Shown here in pieces: positions 1 through 6,696 of a DNA stretch of 12,238 nt (within the stretch, counting starts at the first letter, position 1; each line of letters starts with the position of its first letter). The notes under the pieces are model-generated. The model worked only from the letters and a program-made list of their open reading frames with translations. It was not told where the DNA came from and made no database searches. Source of the DNA: Rubrobacter sp. (GTDB taxonomy: Bacteria; Actinomycetota; Rubrobacteria; Rubrobacterales; Rubrobacteraceae); the NCBI GenBank assembly GCA_016781885.1, contig JADDPM010000062.1:1-12238 (forward strand). Direction: 5' to 3'. Both the position numbers and the translations under genes were made by a program.

Positions 1-1295
1 GGGCTCAACGAGGCCCCCGTACCCCGCATGTCCACGACGTTGACCGACGGCCACTGGGCGGGCTCGACAGGCGGCAGACGCCGCGCACCGCTCTCCGGTG
101 CGTAGAGTCGCAGGGAGGGCGTAGGTGAGAAGAAGAAGACGGCGGCGCCCTCGATCCGTCCCCGCGCCATCGCCGGGTCCCGGACGTGGATCGGGACGCC
201 CTCGTATCCAGAGGAGCCCCGATGCGCCTCGTTAGGCTCGTCCATCACGCAGACGACGCCGAGCCGCTCTACCGGAACGAGCACCGCCGCGCGGGTCCCA
301 ACCAGCACGTCCACCTCTCCCCGGCGCGCCGCCTCATAGACCGCGCACCGTCCCCGGCCCAAAGCACTGTGGTATGGTGCGACAGTGAGCCCCGCCGGCA
401 ACAGCCTCTCGAAAGCGCCGACCAACCGCTCGATGCTCTCTATCTCCGGCACTAGGACCAGTGCCTGATCCCCGCGCTTGACGGCGGCTCTTACGACGGA
501 GGCCGCCGCCAAAACACTATCCGCGTCCGGCATCCGCCATACCCAGGCTCCGCCTCGCCTCAGCCCTCGCTCCGCCTCCTCCTGGTGAGCCGTGAGCTCC
601 GCGCCCGAACCTCGCGTGTACGAGACCGGCGCCGGCTCAGGCCTCTTCTCCAGCCTAACCGCCCCGCGCCCGACGAGACGCCTCAACACCTCTCTGCTTG
701 CGCCGGACTTCCGCAGAAGCTCGGCCACGGGGCGTCCGTGGTCATGGCCCGCCAGAGTCTGCAGGAGCGCCCGCTGCCGGTGCGCCCGCCGCGAGAGAGG
801 CGGCGCGTCATCCTCAAGCACGGCCCACTCTACGGTCCGCCGCCCCGGCGCCATCGGGGAGAAGACCACCCTCCCCACTCTCTCGGCGTCCTTCAAACCC
901 TCGCCACCCAAAACCCGGCGCAACTCGGTGCGGCTTACTTCAGTACCCGGCTGCCAAGGCCAATCCAGGGCCGGACGGTGAACCGTGTAGACGGCAGCGT
1001 TAAGACCCGGCGGGAGCGCCATCCGTAGCACGGCTTGCAAGGGCAGAGCCGCGCACCCGGCGATCCAGCCGCAGAGTTTGACGAGGTTATAGGGGAGGGA
1101 GAGTTCTCCCGCGACGGCCCGTATCTCCTTGAGTTGCCGGTCTCTTACCTCCTCGAACCCGACGACTAGACCGAGACGCCCGTAGCCGGAGAGGGGAGCA
1201 ACTACCGCCGTCCCGACCTCTACCTCGTTGGCGAGTTGGCCTGGCACCAGGTAGCTAAGCGGCGGGAGGGCGTGCGAGGGTATGAGCAGGCTCAC
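1..1295 (-). CDS. priA: Replication restart protein PriA, N-terminal part (3' end outside window)
   Basis: The first 431 codons are present; the gene runs off the left edge. PriA binds abandoned replication forks and reloads the replicative helicase. Residues 1-95 fit the 3'-DNA-binding domain (SYLVP at 14-18; GYGRLGLVVG at 37-46). A winged-helix-like segment follows, then a helicase lobe with recognisable VPEI (282-285) and GTR (333-335). The ATP-binding residues are eroded: where PriA normally has GVTGSGKT there is WRMPDADS (253-260), the DEEH box is DEPN (352-355), and motif III GSATPS is FSPTPS (388-393). Loss of helicase motifs is known for actinobacterial PriA, so the protein probably acts structurally. 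I chose GTG at 1295 because translation from it begins at the conserved N-terminal strand. No clear Shine-Dalgarno sequence precedes it. An in-frame TTG at 1373 would add 26 unconserved residues. The gene lies 78 bases after metK. Confidence 0.88.
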   Translation of the reverse strand, partial: MSLLIPSHALPPLSYLVPGQLANEVEVGTAVVAPLSGYGRLGLVVGFEEVRDRQLKEIRAVAGELSLPYNLVKLCGWIAGCAALPLQAVLRMALPPGLNAAVYTVHRPALDWPWQPGTEVSRTELRRVLGGEGLKDAERVGRVVFSPMAPGRRTVEWAVLEDDAPPLSRRAHRQRALLQTLAGHDHGRPVAELLRKSGASREVLRRLVGRGAVRLEKRPEPAPVSYTRGSGAELTAHQEEAERGLRRGGAWVWRMPDADSVLAAASVVRAAVKRGDQALVLVPEIESIERLVGAFERLLPAGLTVAPYHSALGRGRCAVYEAARRGEVDVLVGTRAAVLVPVERLGVVCVMDEPNEAHRGSSGYEGVPIHVRDPAMARGRIEGAAVFFFSPTPSLRLYAPESGARRLPPVEPAQWPSVNVVDMRGTGASLS

Positions 1296-1301
1296 CCGCG
1301 C

Positions 1302-1322
1302 AGCCCGGGGACCACCCGGGCT
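1302..1322 (-). promoter_or_regulatory. GC-rich hairpin just upstream of priA start
   Basis: A perfect 8-bp inverted repeat (AGCCCGGG / CCCGGGCT) with a 5-base loop ends six bases before the priA GTG codon. It occupies the place where a ribosome binding site would be. No T-tract follows on the minus strand, so it does not look like a standard intrinsic terminator. It could lower or gate priA translation, or partly stop transcripts coming from metK. The inverted repeat is directly visible; its function is inferred. Confidence 0.4.
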
Positions 1323-1349
1323 GGACGGTTCCTGATTGGTGAGCGTGGT

Positions 1350-1370
1350 GCGGCCGGTTAGGCGGCCGGT
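1350..1370. repeat. 9-bp tandem direct repeat after metK that can also form a hairpin
   Basis: GCGGCCGGT occurs at 1350-1358 and again at 1362-1370, a 12-base period. Because CGGCCG is its own reverse complement, the two copies can also pair as a 6-bp stem around a 6-base loop. The repeat lies just past the metK stop codon. No T-tract follows, so a terminator role is unproven. Such repeats can arise by chance in GC-rich DNA. Confidence 0.35.
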
Positions 1371-1373
1371 CAA

Positions 1374-2633
1374 TTACAAGCCGGCGGCGCGCCGTAGGGC
1401 GTCGGCGCGATCGGTGCGCTCCCAGGCAAAGCCCGGCTCCTCGCGGCCGAAGTGCCCGTAGGCAGCGGTTGCCGCGTAGATAGGTTGCCGGAGCTCCAGG
1501 TCGCGGATGATCGCCCCTGGCCTGAGGTCAAAGTGCTCCTCGATGAGCGTGCCCAGCGTCGTCGGGTCCACGGTCTCGGTGCCGAAGGTATCGACCATGA
1601 TGCTCACGGGGCGGGCGACGCCTATGGCGTAGGCCAGTTGGACCACGCACCGCTCCGCGAGGCCTGCGGCCACCACGTTCTTGGCTACCCAACGGGCCGC
1701 GTAGGCGCCGGAGCGGTCGACCTTCGTCGGGTCCTTACCCGAGAACGCGCCCCCGCCGTGGGGGGCCGCCCCGCCATATGTATCGACGATGATCTTTCGC
1801 CCGGTAAGACCGCAGTCACCCTGAGGACCACCGGTGACGAACCGGCCCGTGGGGTTCACCAGGATGTCCGTGTTCGACTTGTCAAAGAGCTCCTCCGGCA
1901 TGACCGGCTCGATCACGGCCTCCAGAAGGTCACTCTTTATCCTCCCCTCGGTGCCGTCCTGATGCTGGGCGCTGATAAGAACCGTCTCGACCCCCACCGG
2001 GCGGTTGCCCTCGTAGCGGACCGTCACCTGGCTCTTGCCGTCAGGCCTGAGATAGTCAAGGTCGCCGCTCTTGCGCACCTCGGTCAGACGGCGCGTCAGG
2101 GCGTGAGCGAGCGAGATTGGCATCGGCATCAGCTCGTCCGTCTCCCGGCAGGCGAAGCCGAACATCATCCCCTGGTCGCCCGCGCCGACCTCCTCGATCT
2201 CGGCCTCGGTCATCTCGGAGGCGACCTCGCCCGTCGGGGCGTCTGCCGCGCGGTCAACACCCTGGGCGATGTCCGCAGACTGCGGGTCTATCGAGACTAT
2301 GACGCCGCAGGTCTCGGCGTCGAAGCCGAATTTGGCCCGCGTGTATCCGATCTCCGAGACCTTCTCTCGCACCAGAGTCGGGATGTCCACATAGGTCTCC
2401 GTGGTGATCTCACCGGCCACCACCACGAGCCCGGTCGTAACCAACGTCTCGCAAGCAACCCGGCTCCTCGGGTCGCTTGCGAGGGCCGCGTCCAGGATGG
2501 TATCCGAGATCTGGTCGGCTATCTTGTCCGGATGCCCCTCGGTGACCGACTCCGAGGTAAAAAGATGCGTGGTCTTGGAACCCGCTTCCATCTCCTCACC
2601 TATCGCCGATCTAGATACAGTGCTTTCAGCCAT
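1374..2633 (-). CDS. metK: S-adenosylmethionine synthetase MetK
   Basis: This cytosolic enzyme makes S-adenosylmethionine from methionine and ATP, releasing phosphate and pyrophosphate. At 419 residues it is slightly longer than the usual 380-400. Signatures are all present: GHPDK (33-37, with the catalytic His), the GAGDQG loop (150-155), and the phosphate-binding GGGAFSGKD (293-301) followed by PTKVDRSG. The ATG at 2633 overlaps the coaBC stop by 8 bases and has AGGGG five bases upstream, suggesting coupled translation. Met15 (ATG at 2591, preceded by AGGTGAGGAG) would give a more typical N-terminus shortly before KTTHLF, so the first 14 residues are uncertain. A 404-residue open frame on the opposite strand is a GC-driven shadow. 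Confidence 0.97.
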   Translation of the reverse strand: MAESTVSRSAIGEEMEAGSKTTHLFTSESVTEGHPDKIADQISDTILDAALASDPRSRVACETLVTTGLVVVAGEITTETYVDIPTLVREKVSEIGYTRAKFGFDAETCGVIVSIDPQSADIAQGVDRAADAPTGEVASEMTEAEIEEVGAGDQGMMFGFACRETDELMPMPISLAHALTRRLTEVRKSGDLDYLRPDGKSQVTVRYEGNRPVGVETVLISAQHQDGTEGRIKSDLLEAVIEPVMPEELFDKSNTDILVNPTGRFVTGGPQGDCGLTGRKIIVDTYGGAAPHGGGAFSGKDPTKVDRSGAYAARWVAKNVVAAGLAERCVVQLAYAIGVARPVSIMVDTFGTETVDPTTLGTLIEEHFDLRPGAIIRDLELRQPIYAATAAYGHFGREEPGFAWERTDRADALRRAAGL

Positions 2634-3741
2634 GCTTCCCCTGCCTCTCCTTGCTTATCTCCATAGCCACGGCGTCCAGGATCGCCCCGGCCACCTCCTT
2701 CTTGGTAGAGCGGGGCACGAAATTATCCCCGGTCCGGCCCACGATGTGAACCTCGTTCTCCTCCGAGCCGAAGCCCGAGCCCGCTAGCGAGACATCGTTG
2801 CCGACCACGAGGTCGACGTCCTTGGTCTCCAGCTTCTCACGGGCATCTGCCGTTGGATCTCCGAACGATGCGGCAAATCCTACCATAAAGAGCTCCGGAT
2901 TTGACATACGCACAGCCTTGAGTATGTCTCCGGTAGCCACGAGCTTCAGCTCCAGCTCCTTTGCGTTGCCTCGCCGTATCTTGCCCTCCACCACCTCCGC
3001 CGGCGTGAAGTCCGAGACGGCAGCCGCCATGATGAGTGCGTCGGAGTAGGCGGCAAGCCTCGCGGTCGCCTCCTTGAGTTCCGCGTAGGTCTCGGCGTCT
3101 ACCCACCGCACGCCCGGCTCCCTTACCTCGACGTTCGCGGCGACGACCGTGACTTCGGCCCCGCGCCTGTACGCCTCCCTCGCAATAGCCCGCCCCATCT
3201 TCCCGGACGAGCGGTTCCCGACGAAACGCACCTTGTCTACCGGCTCCCGCGTCCCTCCGGCCGTGATCAACACGCGTATCCCCGAGAGCGGCCCGCCCAA
3301 AGAGTTGAGCACCGCCCCCGCGAGCTCCGCCGGCGAGACTACCCGCCTCTCCTCGTGCGCCAGCACCCGGCAGCCGTCTCGCCGCAAGAGCTCCAAGTTC
3401 TCGCGCACCGCAGGATGCGCCGCAGTAGCCTCGTCTAGCTCAGGCACAATGACGGCCGGTCTGGCGCCGGCGGTGTAGGACCGTTCGGCGGGTCCTTCAC
3501 CCAGGCCGCGCGCGAGGCGGGCGACGGTGCCGGCGGTCGAGGGGGCGAAGACCAGGGCTTCAGGTGTTTCGGCCGGCTCCTCAACCACGGGCGCGAGACC
3601 CGCGAAGACTGCGGGGCCGATAAAGCGCCTGGTCTCCTGTTCGAGTATTACCTCGACGCGGTGGCCCGAGGAGACGAGGTCCCGGATCATCTCCGGCGTC
3701 TGAAGCGCGCCGGTCCCCGGTCCGACCGCAAAGAGGATCAA
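2626..3741 (-). CDS. coaBC: CoaBC (Dfp) with intact CoaB and degenerate CoaC domain
   Basis: The bifunctional family joins phosphopantothenate to cysteine (CoaB, CTP-dependent) and decarboxylates the product (CoaC, FMN flavoprotein) on the way to coenzyme A. The CoaB half (about residues 152-371) looks complete: TAGGTREPVDKVRF, NRSSGKMG, AAAVSDF, then GKIRR and a late GND. The N-terminal half is about 150 residues rather than about 190. The HIxLaxxAD segment with the catalytic His is missing, the PASANT motif is PSTAGT (67-72), PxMNxxMW is PELDEATA (100-107), and the Cys-containing clamp is not found. The fold is still traceable (hydrophobic first strand, HPAVRENLELL). The start is TTG at 3741, 21 bases after rpoZ and in frame with its stop, with no clear Shine-Dalgarno; the next in-frame ATG is codon 18. 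The 3' end overlaps metK by 8 bases. CoaB activity is likely, CoaC activity doubtful. Confidence 0.9.
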   Translation of the reverse strand: MILFAVGPGTGALQTPEMIRDLVSSGHRVEVILEQETRRFIGPAVFAGLAPVVEEPAETPEALVFAPSTAGTVARLARGLGEGPAERSYTAGARPAVIVPELDEATAAHPAVRENLELLRRDGCRVLAHEERRVVSPAELAGAVLNSLGGPLSGIRVLITAGGTREPVDKVRFVGNRSSGKMGRAIAREAYRRGAEVTVVAANVEVREPGVRWVDAETYAELKEATARLAAYSDALIMAAAVSDFTPAEVVEGKIRRGNAKELELKLVATGDILKAVRMSNPELFMVGFAASFGDPTADAREKLETKDVDLVVGNDVSLAGSGFGSEENEVHIVGRTGDNFVPRSTKKEVAGAILDAVAMEISKERQGKHG

Positions 3742-3762
3742 GGCTCGGTCGCGTCCGGCGGG

Positions 3763-4125
3763 TTAGGCCGTGCTCTCGCCGGAAGAGCCGGTGCTCGCAG
3801 CACCGGGGGCGGTACCCGCGCCGCTCGGAGGGTCGAGGAAGGCGTCGCCGGAGTCGGCGGCCCCGAGCTCCTCCTCGTCGGCCTCCTCCGGCGGCTTCCT
3901 GAAGCCGACCTCGAGCTTGCCCTCCCGAAGCTCCTCGAACGCTATGCTGAGAGGGTGCTGGGAACGAGTGTGGACCTGCGGACCCGGGATGCCCAAAGAG
4001 TCGTTCAGACCCAGCGTGGCGGCGTACTCGTTGATCTGGCGCGCCCGCCGCGCCCCGGCCAGGACGAGCCCGTAACGGGAGTCCACCTTGTCCAATAGTT
4101 CGTCTACCTTAAGCTCGTTCAGCAT
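3763..4125 (-). CDS. rpoZ: DNA-directed RNA polymerase omega subunit
   Basis: Omega binds the beta-prime subunit and helps assemble and stabilise RNA polymerase. The 120-residue product has the family core: DELLDKVDSRYGLVLAGARRARQINEY in residues 8-34, and the later block PLSIAFEELREGKLEVGF. From about residue 77 a low-complexity tail follows, first acidic (EEADEEEL) and then rich in Ala, Gly, Ser and Pro; it is probably disordered. The ATG at 4125 lies inside gmk, giving a 17-base overlap, and has a strong AAGGAG six bases upstream, so translation is probably coupled to gmk. coaBC follows after 21 bases. The gmk-rpoZ pairing is widespread in bacteria. Confidence 0.95.
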   Translation of the reverse strand: MLNELKVDELLDKVDSRYGLVLAGARRARQINEYAATLGLNDSLGIPGPQVHTRSQHPLSIAFEELREGKLEVGFRKPPEEADEEELGAADSGDAFLDPPSGAGTAPGAASTGSSGESTA

Positions 4126-4693
4126 CTGCCTCTCCTTCTATTATCCTCGTTATAGTCTCGATGATATCCGACCGCGCCCTGTCGCGGTCGCCGTTGACGA
4201 TCTCGTAATCGAACTCCTCGCGCGCCGCGACCTCGGCGAGCGCGGTCGTCATGCGCCTCTCCATGGCCTCTAAATCTTCCGTGGCCCGGCCTTCGAGCCG
4301 CTTACGCGTCTCTTCCAGAGACGGAGCACGGACGAAGATCATGACCGCGTCCGGTCGCTTGTCCCGTACCTTTCGGGCCCCCTGAAGCTCTATCTCCAAT
4401 ATGACGGAGAGCCCGCTCCTCAGGAACTCCTCGACCCTGTACTCGGGTGTACCGTAGAGGTTTCCCGAATACTCGGCCCACTCCAGGAACCTGCCCTCCT
4501 TGATCCACTTCTCGAACTCTCCACGCGTGAGAAAAATGTAGTCGCGACCGTTGATCTCGCCCTCGCGGGGCTTACGCGTAGTCGCCGAAACCGAGTAAGC
4601 AAGCTTCGGGATAGCGTCCAGCGCCTGCCTGATAAGAGTGGACTTTCCTGCCCCCGAAGGACCGGAGACGACGATCAACCTTCCTAACTGCAC
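4109..4693 (-). CDS. gmk: Guanylate kinase
   Basis: Guanylate kinase phosphorylates GMP (or dGMP) to GDP with ATP, an essential cytosolic step towards GTP. The 194-residue length is normal. The P-loop GPSGAGKST spans residues 11-19. The GMP-binding region begins with SATTRKPREGEINGRDY (36-52) and includes the tyrosine-rich YSGNLYGTP segment. A lid region with EETRKRLEGRATE and the late EFDYEIVNGD complete the family pattern. The start is GTG at 4693, which overlaps the mihF stop by 10 bases; only a weak AAGG lies upstream, so initiation probably depends on ribosomes finishing mihF. Its own end overlaps rpoZ by 17 bases. Confidence 0.97.
   Translation of the reverse strand: MQLGRLIVVSGPSGAGKSTLIRQALDAIPKLAYSVSATTRKPREGEINGRDYIFLTRGEFEKWIKEGRFLEWAEYSGNLYGTPEYRVEEFLRSGLSVILEIELQGARKVRDKRPDAVMIFVRAPSLEETRKRLEGRATEDLEAMERRMTTALAEVAAREEFDYEIVNGDRDRARSDIIETITRIIEGEADAERA
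4132..4137 (-). promoter_or_regulatory. Shine-Dalgarno sequence of rpoZ
   Basis: AAGGAG lies six bases before the rpoZ ATG, inside the last codons of gmk. It is one of the few near-consensus ribosome binding sites in the window and supports the start at 4125. Confidence 0.75.
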
Positions 4694-5001
4694 CCTAACG
4701 CCTTGAGTAGACGATCCCGCTGGCCGTGCGTGAGGCCGACGAGCGTCTTTGCCCGGCTCACCCCGGACTCGCGCAGTATCCTCGTCACCTTTACCCGCCC
4801 CATACCCCTGACCGCGAGGAGCATCTCCTCGACCTTCGCGCCCTTTAGCTCCTCGGAAGGGTCCATGAGCAAGTCGTAGATGTCAAGCGCGCCGCTCTTG
4901 AGGTCGCGCTTGGCGTCGGCCCGGGCGAAACGTACCCGATTTGCCTCCTCCAAAGCGCTCCGTCGCTCCTGCGAAGTCCTGTCTGGCACCCTTCTCAGCA
5001 T
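4684..5001 (-). CDS. mihF: Actinobacterial integration host factor mIHF
   Basis: This 105-residue basic protein matches the mIHF family, a nucleoid-associated DNA-binding protein unrelated in fold to HU/IHF of proteobacteria. The N-terminal helix (ERRSALEEANRVRFARADAKRDLKSG) is followed by a helix-two-turn-helix region with EEMLLAVRGMGRVKVTRIL, where the GMGRVK turn contacts DNA in the family, and then SRAKTLVGLTHGQRDRLL. It sits directly before gmk, as in Mycobacterium and Streptomyces. The ATG at 5001 has no Shine-Dalgarno sequence, but a promoter-like TATACT ends nine bases upstream, so its mRNA may be leaderless. The stop codon lies within the start of gmk (10-base overlap). In mycobacteria this gene is essential and shapes the nucleoid. 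Confidence 0.93.
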   Translation of the reverse strand: MLRRVPDRTSQERRSALEEANRVRFARADAKRDLKSGALDIYDLLMDPSEELKGAKVEEMLLAVRGMGRVKVTRILRESGVSRAKTLVGLTHGQRDRLLKALGCS

Positions 5002-5010
5002 TGACTTAGT

Positions 5011-5039
5011 AGTATACCAGCGCGGCTTACGGGAGTCCG
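5011..5039 (-). promoter_or_regulatory. Candidate extended -10 promoter for mihF-gmk-rpoZ
   Basis: Read on the minus strand, CGGACT (5034-5039), a 17-base spacer and TATACT (5011-5016) form a sigma-70-like pair. TGG directly before the -10 box matches the extended TGn element. The -10 hexamer fits the consensus at five of six positions; the -35 box shares only the central GAC. Nine bases separate the -10 box from the mihF ATG, so transcription would begin at or within a few bases of the start codon. It sits in the only gap (39 bases) between the pyrimidine genes and mihF. Confidence 0.5.
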
Positions 5040-5040
5040 G

Positions 5041-5943
5041 CTAGATCGAGCCTGTAAGCTCCCTCGCCCGCAGCCCGTTCTCCCGCAGATAAGCGACGAA
5101 TTCGTCAAGCATCTCCCGCGGCTCCCGCACGAAGCTCCCCGCTCCAACCTGAACCGCCGTCGCACCCGCGAGCATGAACTCCGCGACGTCCTCACCGCTA
5201 GAGACTCCTCCCACCCCGACCACCGGTGTCTCCACGACCCGCGAGACCTCGTATACCATCCGCAACGCCACTGGCTTTATCGCCGGCCCCGAGAGCCCCC
5301 CACGCATAAAGACCTTTCTCTCCCGCGCATCGACGACGAGCGCCGGGATCGTGTTGATAAGCGTCAGCGCGTCCGCCCCGGCTCCCTCCGCGGCGACGGC
5401 ATTCGCCACGACACCCTCATTGGTAAGCTTCGCGAACAAGGGCTTCTCCGGTAGCGCTTCTCTGCACGCAGCGACTACGTCCGATACCGTCCCCGGCCCA
5501 GCGCAGAACTGGAGCCCGCCGTGCTCTACGTTGGGGCACGATAGGTTGAGCTCCACCGCCGTCACCTTCGTGTCGCTGGCGAGCCTCTCGCACATCGCGG
5601 CGAACTCCGCCACTGTATCCGCCGCAACCGAGACGAACAGAGGCAGCCCCACGTCCCAGACGTGCAGGTCTTTGAGGAAACGTTCGAGGCCAGGGTTCTG
5701 GAGCCCGATAGAGTTGACCATGCCGGACGGGACCTCGGCGACACGCGGCGGCGGGTTGCCGGCCCTAGGCCCTGGCGTAACGGTCTTTGGGACCATCGCC
5801 CCGTAGACTTCTTTCGCCCCGTCGAGCGCCTCTTTCGCGAGGGTGCCTGCGGCCGGCATCAGCGGCGTGGCGAGCGAGAGACCGCAGAGCTTGACGGCGA
5901 GATCTGGGGCGACTCCGGCAGTCTTCTCGGGGCGCGCTACCAT
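5041..5943 (-). CDS. pyrD: Dihydroorotate dehydrogenase class IB, catalytic subunit
   Basis: This FMN enzyme oxidises dihydroorotate to orotate, the fourth step of UMP synthesis, and in class IB passes electrons to PyrK. The 300-residue product shows the PyrD barrel pattern: TPLMPAAG near residue 26, KTVTPGPRAGNPPPR (53-67), NSIGLQNPG (77-85), and NLSCPN (133-138), where Cys136 is the catalytic base typical of class I enzymes rather than the Ser of class II. GVGGVSSGEDVAEFMLAGA near the C-terminus binds the FMN phosphate. I chose ATG at 5943, which shares the bases ATGGTAG with the pyrK stop. The frame stays open upstream to 6054, but that part lies inside pyrK and is not PyrD-like. The neighbouring pyrK confirms class IB. 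Confidence 0.95.
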   Translation of the reverse strand: MVARPEKTAGVAPDLAVKLCGLSLATPLMPAAGTLAKEALDGAKEVYGAMVPKTVTPGPRAGNPPPRVAEVPSGMVNSIGLQNPGLERFLKDLHVWDVGLPLFVSVAADTVAEFAAMCERLASDTKVTAVELNLSCPNVEHGGLQFCAGPGTVSDVVAACREALPEKPLFAKLTNEGVVANAVAAEGAGADALTLINTIPALVVDARERKVFMRGGLSGPAIKPVALRMVYEVSRVVETPVVGVGGVSSGEDVAEFMLAGATAVQVGAGSFVREPREMLDEFVAYLRENGLRARELTGSI

Positions 5944-6686
5944 GCCAGGACTTCCGCCGGAAAGACGGGACCCTCGACACAGGCCCTGGCGTAGGCTCGC
6001 TCGCCGGACTTCCACACCGGGACGGCGCAACCGTAACAGGAGCCATTGGCGCACGCCATCCGCTCGCGCAGCGCGAGCTGGGCCGGTACCATTCCCGCCG
6101 CAGTGCGCTTCGCCACATCCAGCATCTCGGCGGGGCCGCTGGCGTAGATGGCCGCGTAGCGCTCCAGAGCGCCGAGGCGGTCGAGGACCGCCCGCGAAGG
6201 GTCCGGGGTTCCTTCGGTGGGCACCAGGGTTGCGTCAGGGTAGCTTTCGGAGATCCAGGCCGCGTATCCCTGAGGGGCGGTCGCCGGTATTTCGAGAAAC
6301 GTGTCGCAGGCTATCCCGGCCCTGCCGAGACTCTTACCGAGGAGCTTCAGAGGCGAGACCCACACTCCCCCGCCCACGAGCGCCACCAGCCCGCCGCTAT
6401 CGGTGTCGAAGCCTTGGCCTACAGGATTGCTCACCAGCAGGCGAGCGTCTTCTTCGGCGAGGAGGGCGGTCCCGCGGCCCCTTACCTCGAAGAGAAGGCT
6501 CATCACCCCATCTTCGTAGTCGTGGGCAAAGAGAGGCCGCGGGAGAAACGGGTCGAGGCTTTGTGCGGAGGCACGAGCCATCACGAACTGGCCAGGCTCG
6601 GGTATCCGGCCCGGCCAGCGGTACCTGAGGAGGGCGTGGTTACCGAACCTCTCGCGGGCAGCCACCTCTACTTCGTGTAGCTTCAC
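5937..6686 (-). CDS. pyrK: Dihydroorotate dehydrogenase electron transfer subunit PyrK
   Basis: PyrK carries FAD and a [2Fe-2S] cluster and relays electrons from PyrD to NAD+. At 249 residues it has normal length. The N-terminal FAD barrel includes EPGQFVM (30-36) and RPLF (50-53). The cluster ligands are clear: Cys212, Cys217, Cys220 and Cys236 in CANGSCYGC and ACVEGPVF. The nucleotide-binding half departs from family norm: the GGGIGVAPL loop reads GGGVWVSPL (Trp109 in place of Gly), and the usual TDDGSxGxkG stretch is PTEGTPDPSRAV. YASGPAEML corresponds to the conserved CGPxxM-type block. Translation starts at GTG 6686, ten bases after the carB stop with no clear Shine-Dalgarno, and the end overlaps pyrD by 7 bases. 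Confidence 0.93.
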   Translation of the reverse strand: MKLHEVEVAARERFGNHALLRYRWPGRIPEPGQFVMARASAQSLDPFLPRPLFAHDYEDGVMSLLFEVRGRGTALLAEEDARLLVSNPVGQGFDTDSGGLVALVGGGVWVSPLKLLGKSLGRAGIACDTFLEIPATAPQGYAAWISESYPDATLVPTEGTPDPSRAVLDRLGALERYAAIYASGPAEMLDVAKRTAAGMVPAQLALRERMACANGSCYGCAVPVWKSGERAYARACVEGPVFPAEVLAW

Positions 6687-6696
6687 CCGTGCGGCT

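Noticed and set aside
186..1028. Several plus-strand open frames at the left edge
   Set aside because: The minus strand reads continuously as PriA through this region, and the plus-strand products show only Arg/Pro/Ala-rich composition.
1302..1370. Intrinsic terminator after metK
   Set aside because: Two hairpins are possible, but neither is followed by a T-tract on the minus strand, so I call them only inverted or direct repeats.
1452..2666. 404-codon open frame on the plus strand opposite metK
   Set aside because: It mirrors metK, whose product has every family motif. The translated plus-strand sequence is rich in Arg, Gly, His and Asp with no recognisable domain, as expected for an antisense shadow in GC-rich DNA.
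5944..6054. 37-residue N-terminal extension of PyrD
   Set aside because: It lies inside pyrK, shows no PyrD-like sequence, and the ATG at 5943 overlapping the pyrK stop gives the standard 300-residue enzyme.
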